From contig DCTS01000110.1 of the NCBI GenBank assembly GCA_002329645.1, positions 21,144-55,318 on the forward strand: DNA of 34,175 nucleotides. Reading direction: 5' to 3'. Origin of the DNA: Lachnoclostridium sp. UBA1434 (GTDB lineage: Bacteria; Bacillota; Clostridia; Lachnospirales; Lachnospiraceae). Shown here one piece after another: positions 8,097 to 15,726 of the stretch. Position numbers and translations under genes: made by a program. Position 1 is the stretch's first letter, and each line of letters opens with the position of its first letter. Under the pieces are notes generated by a model that saw nothing but the letters and a program-made list of their open reading frames with translations, had not been told where the DNA came from and made no database searches.

Positions 8097-8720
8097 TTAT
8101 TCTGTTTTCTTGTTATCATCATATGACATAGACTGAAAAAGCATACTCAGGTTTTTAAAGGTTTCCATCTGTTCGGGAGGAATCATATCCTTAAGCATTT
8201 CCATCATATTATCAGTGCCATCTACGGGATTCTCAGAATCGGAAGCCTCGGGGCCGCAGGTCTGAGGCCCATTGTCGGAAGCATCAGTGCTCCGGCCTTC
8301 GGGTTCACGGGAATCGGAGGAAAAATCATGGCCGGAAGAGCCTTCAGAGGCATAGCCTTCACCATCTCCGGAGGCCTCATGGGTAAATTCGCTGAATTCC
8401 TGCATGGCCTTCATGGCAGCCATATAGGTGTTATACATGTCAAACATTCGCTTCGCATTGAAGATGCTTAAAATCCTGTCCACAATTTCCTGTTCCTTTT
8501 TATTGCATTTAGGCCGGATGCTGTTCAACATTGCCTCAAGGTCAACCTTGCGGCCTTCATAATTACAGGCTGACATCGAACCTGAATTAAAGCAATATAA
8601 ACAATCCATGAATTCATAAAACCCAAGCAGCAGGCAGATGAACGATTGGGCAGATGAATCCACATATGGCATGGCAGCCTTTAACAGCTCCATATTGTGG
8701 TTCAGGATATTTTCCCCCAT
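8097..8720 (-). CDS. Hypothetical protein with acidic low-complexity middle (207 aa)
   Basis: Not recognised. Three parts are visible: an N-terminal helical region (residues about 1-115) with five cysteines, four between about residues 28 and 52 (LLLGFYEFMDCLYCFNSGS is typical); a Ser/Gly/Asp/Glu-rich, probably disordered stretch (about 118-168); and a C-terminal helix IPPEQMETFKNLSMLFQ similar to the end of the downstream 92-residue protein. No signal peptide. The start at 8720 has GGGGGAG only 2 nt upstream, and both SD and start codon can pair with an upstream CCCCCAT (see the inverted repeat at 8711-8765). It lies 61 bp downstream of luxS on the same strand. Confidence 0.7.
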   Translation of the reverse strand: MGENILNHNMELLKAAMPYVDSSAQSFICLLLGFYEFMDCLYCFNSGSMSACNYEGRKVDLEAMLNSIRPKCNKKEQEIVDRILSIFNAKRMFDMYNTYMAAMKAMQEFSEFTHEASGDGEGYASEGSSGHDFSSDSREPEGRSTDASDNGPQTCGPEASDSENPVDGTDNMMEMLKDMIPPEQMETFKNLSMLFQSMSYDDNKKTE

Positions 8721-8765
8721 AGCTCCCCCATATGCGTATTCATTACAGTATATTCATGGGGGAAA
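8711..8765 (-). promoter_or_regulatory. Inverted repeat that can mask the start codon or SD of the 207-aa gene
   Basis: On the minus strand TTTCCCCCAT (8765-8756) is a perfect 10-bp complement of ATGGGGGAAA (8720-8711), which is the start codon and first codons of the gene. The same CCCCCAT can instead pair with ATGGGGG at 8731-8725, which contains the SD. The two pairings are mutually exclusive. This is seen directly; a regulatory role is inference. Confidence 0.45.
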
Positions 8766-8781
8766 TAATAATGCAATACTG

Positions 8782-9261
8782 TTATGAAGGATAATTCAGC
8801 ATGTTGTCGTCTATGACATAAAGAACATTATTCAGATATCTTCCTGCATAAAATTTTGCCAGGTTTAAGTCCATGTCTGAATAATTGCCGCAGCCTTCCG
8901 GCGTGGCACCCGGTATTTCTCCCTCATAATCGCGGATGAATTCAAACATTTCAGTCAGCAGCGGAACGATATCCGCAGATTTATAATCTCCTGCAAGCAG
9001 CAGATAAAAGCCGGTACGACAGCCCATTGGACCGAAGTAGATTATTTTATCTTCATAATCCCTATGGTTTCGAAGATAAGTAGCGCCAAGATGCTCTATT
9101 CCATGAATATCACCGGGCATCATGACCGGCTCATAATTCGGCCGTGTCATTCTGATATCAAAGGTGGTAATAACCTCACCTCCGACCTTATCCTTTCTTG
9201 ACACATACACACCCGGCAGAAGCCTTGTGTGGTCTATAGTAAAACTGGCAATTGGTTTCAT
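8782..9261 (-). CDS. luxS: S-ribosylhomocysteine lyase (AI-2 synthase)
   Basis: Cleaves S-ribosylhomocysteine to homocysteine and DPD, the precursor of autoinducer-2, in the activated methyl cycle. The 159-residue length is typical. All catalytic elements are present: Zn ligands His53 and His57 and general base Glu56 in HGIEHLGATYLRN, the catalytic Cys81 in GPMGCRTGFYLL, and the third Zn ligand Cys124 in EGCGNYSDMDL. The start at 9261 has GGAAGGA upstream. No pfs/mtnN neighbour is present. The presumed 5' leader contains six copies of a GC-rich 34-bp repeat, an unusual arrangement for this housekeeping gene. Confidence 0.97.
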   Translation of the reverse strand: MKPIASFTIDHTRLLPGVYVSRKDKVGGEVITTFDIRMTRPNYEPVMMPGDIHGIEHLGATYLRNHRDYEDKIIYFGPMGCRTGFYLLLAGDYKSADIVPLLTEMFEFIRDYEGEIPGATPEGCGNYSDMDLNLAKFYAGRYLNNVLYVIDDNMLNYPS

Positions 9262-9296
9262 ACAATCCTTCCTTTCCGATATAACTTACCATCCGG

Positions 9297-9505
9297 CGGA
9301 GCCGAGCGCTTGCAGTATGAGCTTCACAACGGGGAGCGGGCGCTTGCAGTGTGAGCTTCACAACAGAGGGCGGGCGCTTGGAACGCGAGCTTCACAACGA
9401 GGAGCGGGCGCTTGGAACGCGAGCTTCACAACGAGGAGCGGGCGCTTGCAGTGTGAGCTTTACAACGGAGAGCCGAGCGCTTGTAACGTGAGCTTCACAA
9501 CGGGG
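9297..9505. repeat. Six GC-rich 34-bp tandem repeats upstream of luxS
   Basis: The anchor CTTCACAAC (one copy CTTTACAAC) recurs at 9322, 9356, 9390, 9424, 9458 and 9493, i.e. exactly 34 bp apart (35 for the last). Each unit also holds GAGCGGGCGCTTG or GCCGAGCGCTTG. The variable part is either GCAGTGTG, GCAGTATG, GAACGCG or GTAACGTG; in the GTG-type copies GTGA-GCT-TCAC forms a small hairpin. The unit length is not a multiple of three and there are no spacers, so it is neither coding nor CRISPR. It is GC-rich against very AT-rich flanks. Confidence 0.9.
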
Positions 9506-9522
9506 CTTTATTATATAATATA

Positions 9523-9552
9523 TTTATAATATAATATCACATTTCTTTGCAA
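9523..9552 (-). promoter_or_regulatory. Possible luxS promoter
   Basis: On the minus strand TTGCAA (9552-9547), 18 bp, TATAAA (9528-9523). If used, the transcript carries the 34-bp repeat array as a leader of about 250 nt. The area is so AT-rich that chance matches are likely. Confidence 0.3.
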
Positions 9553-9662
9553 TATAGTATATCGTTCATTATAAGCTTTATCAGTACCGACAATACATCG
9601 ATTTTGCCGTCAGATATCAGCAGCCCTGTGCTATGATAAAAGAATGTACAGGTTACGTGTAA

Positions 9663-9759
9663 TTCCCGGGTATCGATTTACGAATAAATCAGAAGCGGGA
9701 AAGCGCCGATGCATCTTTATTATTCCGGGGTTGACAAAGCCTGCATTATTCGTCATGAT
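9663..9759 (+). promoter_or_regulatory. Intergenic region before the HAD gene: hairpin and putative promoter
   Basis: The stretch from 9506 to 9855 has no gene. It holds a two-tier inverted repeat, TTCCCG (9663-9668)/CGGGAA (9696-9701) around GATTT (9675-9679)/AAATC (9686-9690), and then TTGACA (9731-9736), 17 bp, CATGAT (9754-9759), a plausible promoter for the HAD-trpS direction. No known riboswitch was recognised. Confidence 0.4.
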
Positions 9760-9855
9760 ATACATAGCATTTTAATAAGAGACGGCCAGGTTATGGAATG
9801 ATACATGTCGGATATGGAGCATGGCAAACCTGGTTTAAGAGAAGGATGGATATTA

Positions 9856-10488
9856 TTGTACGACGGAATTATTTTTGATTTGGACGGCACACTGTGGGAT
9901 TCCACCGAGCAGGTGGCAATGGCCTATAATAAGGTGTTGGAAAGGCATCCGGAGGTTACGGACCAGGTAACATCCGATAAGATCAGAGGGCTGTTTGGCC
10001 TGCCCCTGGATGAGATTGCAGTAAGGCTTTTTAAAAGTGTTTCTCCGGAGCATGCACGCAAGGTTATAGTGGAATGCTGCGATTATGAAGTTGAACTCCT
10101 TGCATTAACGGGAGTTGATGTATACGAAGGCCTGGAGGAAACGCTTAAAAAGTTGTACAAAAAATATAAGCTGTTTATAGTAAGCAACTGTCAGGAGGGG
10201 TATATTCAGTGCTTTTTTAAGATACACCCCCACCTGGAGCAATATTTTACGGATTATGAGTATCATGGGCGGCAAAAGCTGAGTAAGGCGGAGAATATTA
10301 AGCTGATTGCAAGCAGGCATAAGCTTGCCTCTCCCGTTTATGTCGGAGATACCGAGGGGGATTTAAAGTCGGCAAGGGAAGCTGAAGTTCCCTTTATACA
10401 TGCAGCCTACGGCTTTGGTAAAGTCACAGGCTGCGATATGTCCATAGCATCAATCAGGGATTTGCCCGGCCTGCTTGACATTTGCTGA
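9856..10488 (+). CDS. HAD-superfamily phosphatase (phosphoglycolate phosphatase-like)
   Basis: A cytoplasmic haloacid-dehalogenase-type hydrolase, probably a small-molecule phosphatase. Motif I is FDLDGTLWD with nucleophile and acid/base Asp, motif II the Ser in FIVSNCQ, motif III the Lys in KLSKAENIK and motif IV GDTEGD. The insert after motif I is a helical cap (subclass I), as in Gph/PgmB-like enzymes. I choose a TTG start at 9856 because GAAGGA lies upstream and motif I then falls near residue 8 as usual in the family. An upstream ATG at 9805 gives 17 extra residues without an SD. The substrate is not predictable. trpS follows after 85 bp. Confidence 0.85.
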   Translation: MYDGIIFDLDGTLWDSTEQVAMAYNKVLERHPEVTDQVTSDKIRGLFGLPLDEIAVRLFKSVSPEHARKVIVECCDYEVELLALTGVDVYEGLEETLKKLYKKYKLFIVSNCQEGYIQCFFKIHPHLEQYFTDYEYHGRQKLSKAENIKLIASRHKLASPVYVGDTEGDLKSAREAEVPFIHAAYGFGKVTGCDMSIASIRDLPGLLDIC

Positions 10489-10573
10489 TATTGCAATTAT
10501 ATTGTTATAAGCAAATATATATTGGCAGAATAAAAAGCCGGGAAACATAAAAATTATACGAGGATGTGATATC

Positions 10574-11578
10574 ATGCTGGATGGCAAAAAGTCTTTGTTC
10601 AGCGGAATGCAGGCGACAGGAACCCTTCATTTGGGCAATTATCTCGGGGCACTTAAGAATTGGGTTGAATTGGAGGACGAGTATGAGACCTTTTATTGTG
10701 TAGTGGATCTGCATTCCATTACCATAAGGCAGGATCCCGCCGAGCTTCGGCGCAAGGCAAGGTCCCTGCTTACACTTTACATTGCCGCAGGTTTAAATCC
10801 CGAGAAGAATTGTATATATTATCAGTCGCATGTTTCGGCTCATGCGCAGCTAAGCTGGATATTAAGCTGCTTCACATATATGGGTGAGCTGAACCGGATG
10901 ACGCAGTTCAAGGACAAGGCGGCCAAGCATGTCGGTAACATTAATGCAGGGCTTTACACATATCCCGTACTTATGGCGGCTGATATACTGCTGTTCCAGT
11001 CTGATATCGTTCCGGTAGGCGTTGATCAGAAGCAGCACATAGAATTAACAAGGGACATAGCAGAAAGATTCAATGCAATATACGGCGATGTATTTACTAT
11101 TCCGGAGCCATATATCATGAAGACGGGTTCCAAGATTATGAGCCTTCAGGAACCGGAAAAGAAGATGTCCAAATCGGATGAGAATGTCAATGCAACAATA
11201 TTCCTGCTGGATGATACAGATACCATAATCCGCAAGTTCAAAAGAGCCGTCACTGATTCCGGCAATGAAATACTCTACCTTGAAGATAAGCCGGGTATAA
11301 AAAACCTTATTGAGATATACAGTATTGCAACAGGAAAGGCTATAAAGGATATTGAGATTGAATTTGACGGCAGGGGTTACGGAGAGTTTAAGCTGGCAGT
11401 TGGAGAAGCCGTTGCGTCAATGCTTAAGCCCATTCAGGAGAGATATAATCAGCTGGGTCAAAATAAGGATTATATTGACGGCATAATCAAGACAAATGCA
11501 GAAAAGGCTGATTATTACGCCAATAAGACCTTGCGCAAGGTGCAAAAGAAGGTTGGCTTCCCTGAAAGAATCAGGTAA
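10574..11578 (+). CDS. trpS: Tryptophanyl-tRNA synthetase
   Basis: Charges tRNA-Trp with tryptophan. A class I synthetase of 334 residues, normal for bacterial TrpRS. The HIGH-like motif is in QATGTLHLGNYLGA (residues about 14-27) and KMSKS appears in KKMSKSDEN (about residue 197); GVDQKQHIELTRDIAERFN is the conserved TrpRS segment between them. The ATG at 10574 has GAGGATGTGAT upstream. I searched the 85-bp upstream gap for a T-box (specifier stem, T-box sequence, terminator) and saw none; it is too short. It shares orientation with the HAD gene before and the dehydrogenase after it. Confidence 0.96.
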   Translation: MLDGKKSLFSGMQATGTLHLGNYLGALKNWVELEDEYETFYCVVDLHSITIRQDPAELRRKARSLLTLYIAAGLNPEKNCIYYQSHVSAHAQLSWILSCFTYMGELNRMTQFKDKAAKHVGNINAGLYTYPVLMAADILLFQSDIVPVGVDQKQHIELTRDIAERFNAIYGDVFTIPEPYIMKTGSKIMSLQEPEKKMSKSDENVNATIFLLDDTDTIIRKFKRAVTDSGNEILYLEDKPGIKNLIEIYSIATGKAIKDIEIEFDGRGYGEFKLAVGEAVASMLKPIQERYNQLGQNKDYIDGIIKTNAEKADYYANKTLRKVQKKVGFPERIR

Positions 11579-11646
11579 ATACAAGGTTGTTTTAGATTAA
11601 AGACAGACAGTGACTTGTAAAGTATAACAGATGGAGAAGATCAAGT

Positions 11647-12606
11647 ATGAAGATAGTTTTTCTTGAAGCAAATACTCTTGGTGAAGATGTAGATCTGTCA
11701 TGTTTTAATGAGTTTGGCGAGGTGGTCATATACCCGCAGTCCGAACCCGCATACAATGCGGAGCGAATAATTGATGCGGATATAGTTATCGTCAATAAGA
11801 TACCCATAAATGAAGGTATACTTAAGAATGCGGAGAAGGTGAAGCTCATATGCCTGACTGCAACTGGTACCAATGTAGTTGATTTTAATTATACGAACAG
11901 CAGAGGAATTACTGTTACCAATGTCAGGGGCTATTCTACCCAGTCCGTAATTCAGCATACCTTTGCGCTGCTCTTTTATGTTTACGAGAAGCTTTCTTAT
12001 TATGATTCATATGTAAAGTCCGGTGAATACACCCGTTCGGACATTTTTTGCCATTTCGATGTCAAGTTTAATGAGCTTTACGGTAAAACATGGGGCATCA
12101 TCGGCCTTGGCGAGATTGGCAGAGGAGTGGCAAGGGTGGCGGGCATGTTTGGCTGCAGAGTCATTTATTACTCAACCTCAGGACGCAACAGCAATTCTGA
12201 ATATGACCGGGTGGATCTGGACACCCTGTTGTCTCAATCGGATATCATATCCATACACGCACCGCTTAACGATGCCACCAGAGGGCTGATAGGAGAGGAA
12301 CAGCTTAGAATGATGAAGAAGAATGCGGTGCTTCTGAACCTCGGAAGAGGCCTGATTGTCGACGAGCATGCGCTTGCCAGGGCCCTTAAGGAGGAATGGA
12401 TAGGTGCCGCAGCACTGGACGTGCTTTCTGCAGAGCCGATGAATGAGGACAACCCTCTCCTGGATATCAAGGACAGCACGAAGCTTATTATCACGCCCCA
12501 TATAGCATGGGCTACGGTAGAGGCACGGCAGAGGGTGAGCGATGAGGTATATAAGAATATAACAGCCTTTCTTAACAATGAGGAGAGGAACGTTGTAAGG
12601 CAATAA
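11647..12606 (+). CDS. NAD-dependent D-2-hydroxyacid dehydrogenase (hydroxypyruvate reductase-like)
   Basis: A 319-residue member of the D-isomer-specific 2-hydroxyacid dehydrogenases, which interconvert 2-oxoacids and D-2-hydroxyacids with NAD(P)H. The Rossmann motif is WGIIGLGEIGRGVARVAG (about residues 147-164). Catalytic Arg lies in LNLGRGLIVDE, the Glu in LDVLSAEPM, and the His in ITPHIAWAT. The catalytic-domain start KIVFLEANTLG and the overall pattern are closest to glycerate dehydrogenase/hydroxypyruvate reductase, though other 2-oxoacids are possible. SD GGAGAAG lies upstream of the ATG. It is 68 bp after trpS and followed by a repeat-containing 3' region with a terminator. Confidence 0.88.
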   Translation: MKIVFLEANTLGEDVDLSCFNEFGEVVIYPQSEPAYNAERIIDADIVIVNKIPINEGILKNAEKVKLICLTATGTNVVDFNYTNSRGITVTNVRGYSTQSVIQHTFALLFYVYEKLSYYDSYVKSGEYTRSDIFCHFDVKFNELYGKTWGIIGLGEIGRGVARVAGMFGCRVIYYSTSGRNSNSEYDRVDLDTLLSQSDIISIHAPLNDATRGLIGEEQLRMMKKNAVLLNLGRGLIVDEHALARALKEEWIGAAALDVLSAEPMNEDNPLLDIKDSTKLIITPHIAWATVEARQRVSDEVYKNITAFLNNEERNVVRQ

Positions 12607-12640
12607 TATATAAAGATTACATCAGCAATTATATATTAAA

Positions 12641-12730
12641 GATAGATGTAAAGATAAAGATAGATGAAAAGATAAAGGCAGAGATAAAGGCAGAGATAAA
12701 GGCAGAGATAAAGGTAGAGATAAAGGTAAA
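12641..12730 (+). repeat. 12-bp GATAAAGGCAGA tandem repeat
   Basis: Five adjacent copies of GATAAAGG(C/T)A(G/A)A occupy 12671-12730, preceded by degenerate GATAGATG-type copies from 12641. They lie between the dehydrogenase stop and the following terminator; the AAA ending the last copy is the first base triplet of the terminator stem. No coding role, since the upstream gene has already stopped. Confidence 0.8.
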
Positions 12731-12780
12731 GGGATGCATAAAAGCCATATGATAATCAAGCTTTAGAGCATCCCTTTTTA
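12728..12780 (+). terminator. Rho-independent terminator after the dehydrogenase gene
   Basis: AAAGGGATGC (12728-12737) pairs with GCATCCCTTT (12768-12777), 10 bp with a 30-nt loop, continuing into a T-run (CCCTTTTTA). Confidence 0.65.
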
Positions 12781-12790
12781 TAATTGATCC

Positions 12791-12807
12791 GGCGGCCGTT
12801 CACCGCC
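12791..12807 (-). terminator. GC-rich hairpin after potD
   Basis: GGCGG (12791-12795) pairs with CCGCC (12803-12807) just downstream of the potD stop on the minus strand. No immediate U-run, so termination here is uncertain; the neighbouring stem at 12728-12777 may serve instead. Confidence 0.35.
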
Positions 12808-12835
12808 TTATGAACAGTTTATTTATGATCAGGCC

Positions 12836-13885
12836 TTACTCCATCTTGGCCTCGTTCCATTTATCATTATATAATGTTTCAATCTCAGCGCCAAGGTAGC
12901 GGTAGGTTTTGCACCTGTTAAGCACGGACTCATCGGGAAATGCTACCGGACTGTCCTTGATATCCGGGTCCGTAATCATCTCACGTGCAGCCTTATTAGG
13001 CGTTGAATAGGTGATATATTCAAAATTTTTGAGAGCTATCTCAGGATCGCACATGTAGTTGATAAAGGCTTCGGCATTTTCCTTGTTGCGGCAGTTTTTA
13101 GGTATAACCCATGCATCTATCCATACATTGGAGCCTTCCTTGGGGACTACATATTCCAGGTCTGAATTTTCCCTTTTCGTATAAATTGCTTCTCCCGAAT
13201 ATATAACGCCGAGAGCTGCCTCTCCTCCGATCATCTTATCTCTGACCTGATCCACCACATAGGCCTGGACAAGAGGATATTGAGCCTTAAGAAGGGCTTT
13301 TGCCTCCTCAAGCTCTGTTACCGAGGTTGAATTAAGATCATATCCGAGATAGGTGAGAGCAATACCGAAAGCATCCCTGACGCTGTCAATCATTAGGATG
13401 TCTCCTGAATATTTTTCGTCAAAGATGGCTCCCCAGCTGTCAATCGGTTCATCCACCATGGTCTTGTTATATAAGATGCCTAAAGTTCCCCAGCAGTAGG
13501 GTACACTGTATTTATTGCCGGGATCAAACTCTTCGGCACTTTTTAAATATACCGGATCTATGTTTTTGATGTTGGGAATATTGTCGTAATTTAATTCTGC
13601 CAATAATCCTTCGTCAATCATTTTCTGTATCATGTAATCCGACGGGCATACCACGTCATACCTTACAGCGCCTGCTTCTACCTTAGGGAACATTTCCTCG
13701 TTTTGCTCAAACTCGTCATAGACGACCTCTATACCTGTTTCTTTTTCAAACATAACACGTACTTCGGGATCCATGTATTCTCCCCAGTTGTAGACATACA
13801 CCTTCTCCTTGTTATTTTTTGCACAGCCGGCAAAGCTTGCGGCAAGGAGCAAAAGTAAAGTTGAAACAATAAGCCATTTTTTCAT
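12836..13885 (-). CDS. potD: Spermidine/putrescine-binding lipoprotein
   Basis: Extracytoplasmic polyamine-binding component of the PotABCD ABC importer. The 349-residue product starts with a lipoprotein signal, MKKWLIVSTLLLLLAASFAG followed by Cys21, so it is membrane-tethered. The body has PotD/PotF features such as VYVYNWGEYMDPEV near the N-terminus, YDVVCPSDYMIQKM, PYCWGTLGILYNK and the C-terminal YSTPNKAAREMI. Whether it prefers spermidine or putrescine cannot be told. SD GGAGGATTGATAA lies upstream of the ATG. It is the last gene of the operon, 93 bp after potC, a larger gap than elsewhere in the operon. Confidence 0.93.
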   Translation of the reverse strand: MKKWLIVSTLLLLLAASFAGCAKNNKEKVYVYNWGEYMDPEVRVMFEKETGIEVVYDEFEQNEEMFPKVEAGAVRYDVVCPSDYMIQKMIDEGLLAELNYDNIPNIKNIDPVYLKSAEEFDPGNKYSVPYCWGTLGILYNKTMVDEPIDSWGAIFDEKYSGDILMIDSVRDAFGIALTYLGYDLNSTSVTELEEAKALLKAQYPLVQAYVVDQVRDKMIGGEAALGVIYSGEAIYTKRENSDLEYVVPKEGSNVWIDAWVIPKNCRNKENAEAFINYMCDPEIALKNFEYITYSTPNKAAREMITDPDIKDSPVAFPDESVLNRCKTYRYLGAEIETLYNDKWNEAKME

Positions 13886-13978
13886 TTATCAATCCTCCAT
13901 ACCCTATAAATTATTAGATGTTTTTATATATTAAATTCTTTATATATTGATTTTTTGTATAATTAATTATTTCATATG

Positions 13979-14800
13979 CTATATTCTTTTATCTGCCATT
14001 CCGGGATTGCTTCCAGGCCTTTTTACTGCCGGTTTCTTATCAGCACTCCTGCGGTTTATGAAGATCAGAAGCAGAAGCACTGTAATAAACATCAGCGTAG
14101 ACAGGGCATAAATCTCAGGCTTGATGCCCTTTCGCACCTCGGTATATATCTTGGTGGACAGGGTATTGATGCCGGGCGCCTTGGTAAAATGCGTAATTAC
14201 AAAGTCATCAAGCGACATGGTAAATGCCAGAAAGAAGCCGGAGATCACACCAGGAAAAATATCCGGCAGAATAACCTTGAAAAAAGCATATGACGGCGAT
14301 GCACCAAGATCCAGAGCTGCTTCGAAGGTATGGGGGTTAAGCTGCTTTAGCTTTGGCATTACGCTTAATATTACATAAGGTATATTGAATGTTATATGGG
14401 CAATGAGCACGCTCACAAATCCCAGTGCAAATCTCATAGCAATGAATACCAGCATAAGGGATATTCCTGTAACTATGTCCGCATTCAGCATGGGAATGTT
14501 GGTAATCGCCATCAGTATGGTGCGGGGAGTTTTCTTCATCCCGTTGATGGCAATAGCTGCTGCGGTCCCGATTATTGTTGCAATCAATGCCGATAACAAA
14601 GCTATAATTAAAGTGGTATACAAGGCGTTCATTATTTCCTCGTTTTTAAACAGCTCCTGATACCAATGCAGTGTAAAGCCGCCCCATTTTGATCTGGACT
14701 TAGAACTGTTAAAGGACAGCACTATCAGAATCAGGATTGGAGCATATAAAAACAGGAGTATTATTGCCACATAAAAGCGTTCGAACAATCTTTTTACCAT
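13979..14800 (-). CDS. potC: Spermidine/putrescine ABC transporter permease
   Basis: Second membrane subunit of the polyamine importer (273 residues, about six hydrophobic helices). The ATPase-coupling EAA loop reads EAALDLGASPSYAFFKVILP (about residues 170-189). The typical PotC opening is a TM helix followed by FNSSKSRSKWGGFTLHWYQE. The ATG overlaps the potB stop in ATGGTAA (7 bp), indicating translational coupling. The basic C-terminal tail after the last helix is somewhat long (ending around GSNPGMADKRI). Confidence 0.93.
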   Translation of the reverse strand: MVKRLFERFYVAIILLFLYAPILILIVLSFNSSKSRSKWGGFTLHWYQELFKNEEIMNALYTTLIIALLSALIATIIGTAAAIAINGMKKTPRTILMAITNIPMLNADIVTGISLMLVFIAMRFALGFVSVLIAHITFNIPYVILSVMPKLKQLNPHTFEAALDLGASPSYAFFKVILPDIFPGVISGFFLAFTMSLDDFVITHFTKAPGINTLSTKIYTEVRKGIKPEIYALSTLMFITVLLLLIFINRRSADKKPAVKRPGSNPGMADKRI

Positions 14801-15681
14801 ATGCTGCTGCCCTCGCTTTCCTTATCATATTTGGACACTATAGCCATACTTATCAGTATAAATATCATAAGCACCAGTGACAGTCCGGAACCCTCGTTTC
14901 TGTTCCCGAGCCTGAATTGCTGCTCGATTACGTTGCCGATAAGGACTATCTTGCTTCCACCCAGAATGGTTGATATGACGAAGGTCGTCAGTGCAGGTAC
15001 GAATACCATGGTAATACCGCTTATTATTCCGGGCAGGCTTAAGGGCAGTATGATTTTTATAAAGGTCTGCATCGAATTTGCTCCGAGATCCCTTGCCGCA
15101 TTAATGATATCCCGGTCAATTTTAATGAGGACATTATATATTGGAAGCACCATAAACGGCAGGAAATTATAAACCATACCAAGTATTATTGCCCCGGGAG
15201 TATTAATAATATTAAGAGGTCCAATTCCCAGAAAGCTTAAGAGCTTGTTAAGCACTCCGGTACGCTCCAGTATATTTTGCCACGCAATTGTCCGCAGGAG
15301 AAAATTCATCCACATCGGCAGAATGATAATCATAACAATAAAGCTGTTGCTCTTCATCTTTATCTTATTAAGTATGAGAGCCAGCGGGTATGCTAAAAGC
15401 AGGCATATTATCGTACTTATAAGGGATAATTCAAGCGCCAGAAGCAGCGCCCTGCGGTTGATTGGGTCCGATATAAGCAGGAGGTTCTTTATTGTAGCAG
15501 CCCCGTCCTCGGTAGTTATTCCATAATATACTATAAGGATAAGGGGTAAAATGATAAAACCTGCCATCCAAAGCAAATATGGCATAGAAAGCCATGTTGT
15601 CTTCTTGATCTTAAGAGAATGATGACCGGCTTCGCCGTTAAGCCTTTTGGCAGGTTTATTGACCTGTGTTACATCCTTCAT
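14794..15681 (-). CDS. potB: Spermidine/putrescine ABC transporter permease
   Basis: First membrane subunit of the polyamine importer (295 residues from the chosen start). After a basic cytoplasmic N-terminus comes TM1 (LLWMAGFIILPLILIVYYG), then further helices and the EAA-type coupling loop ARDLGANSMQTFIKIILPLS. The ATG at 15681 is chosen because AGAGGTGG lies 5 nt upstream; a GTG 9 nt earlier overlaps that SD. The gene sits 45 bp downstream of potA and overlaps potC by 7 bp. Confidence 0.92.
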   Translation of the reverse strand: MKDVTQVNKPAKRLNGEAGHHSLKIKKTTWLSMPYLLWMAGFIILPLILIVYYGITTEDGAATIKNLLLISDPINRRALLLALELSLISTIICLLLAYPLALILNKIKMKSNSFIVMIIILPMWMNFLLRTIAWQNILERTGVLNKLLSFLGIGPLNIINTPGAIILGMVYNFLPFMVLPIYNVLIKIDRDIINAARDLGANSMQTFIKIILPLSLPGIISGITMVFVPALTTFVISTILGGSKIVLIGNVIEQQFRLGNRNEGSGLSLVLMIFILISMAIVSKYDKESEGSSIW

Positions 15682-15726
15682 AATAACCACCTCTTGCCAA
15701 GTGATATTTCCGCTCCGGAACAGGGT

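Noticed and set aside
9297..9505. CRISPR array or integron attC sites
   Set aside because: The 34-bp units are directly adjacent without spacers, and there are no cas genes, integrase or attC-like core site pairs.
9164..9529. 121-residue plus-strand ORF across the luxS start and the 34-bp repeats
   Set aside because: The repeat length is not a multiple of three, so the protein shows no repeat; it overlaps luxS antisense.
9506..9855. Known riboswitch (purine, c-di-GMP, fluoride, SAM) in the gap before the HAD gene
   Set aside because: No conserved core of these families was recognised; only a generic two-tier hairpin is present.
10489..10573. T-box leader for trpS
   Set aside because: Only 85 bp, with no T-box consensus, specifier loop or terminator hairpin.
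12178..12603. 141-residue minus-strand ORF inside the dehydrogenase gene
   Set aside because: Shadow frame of a well-supported 2-hydroxyacid dehydrogenase.
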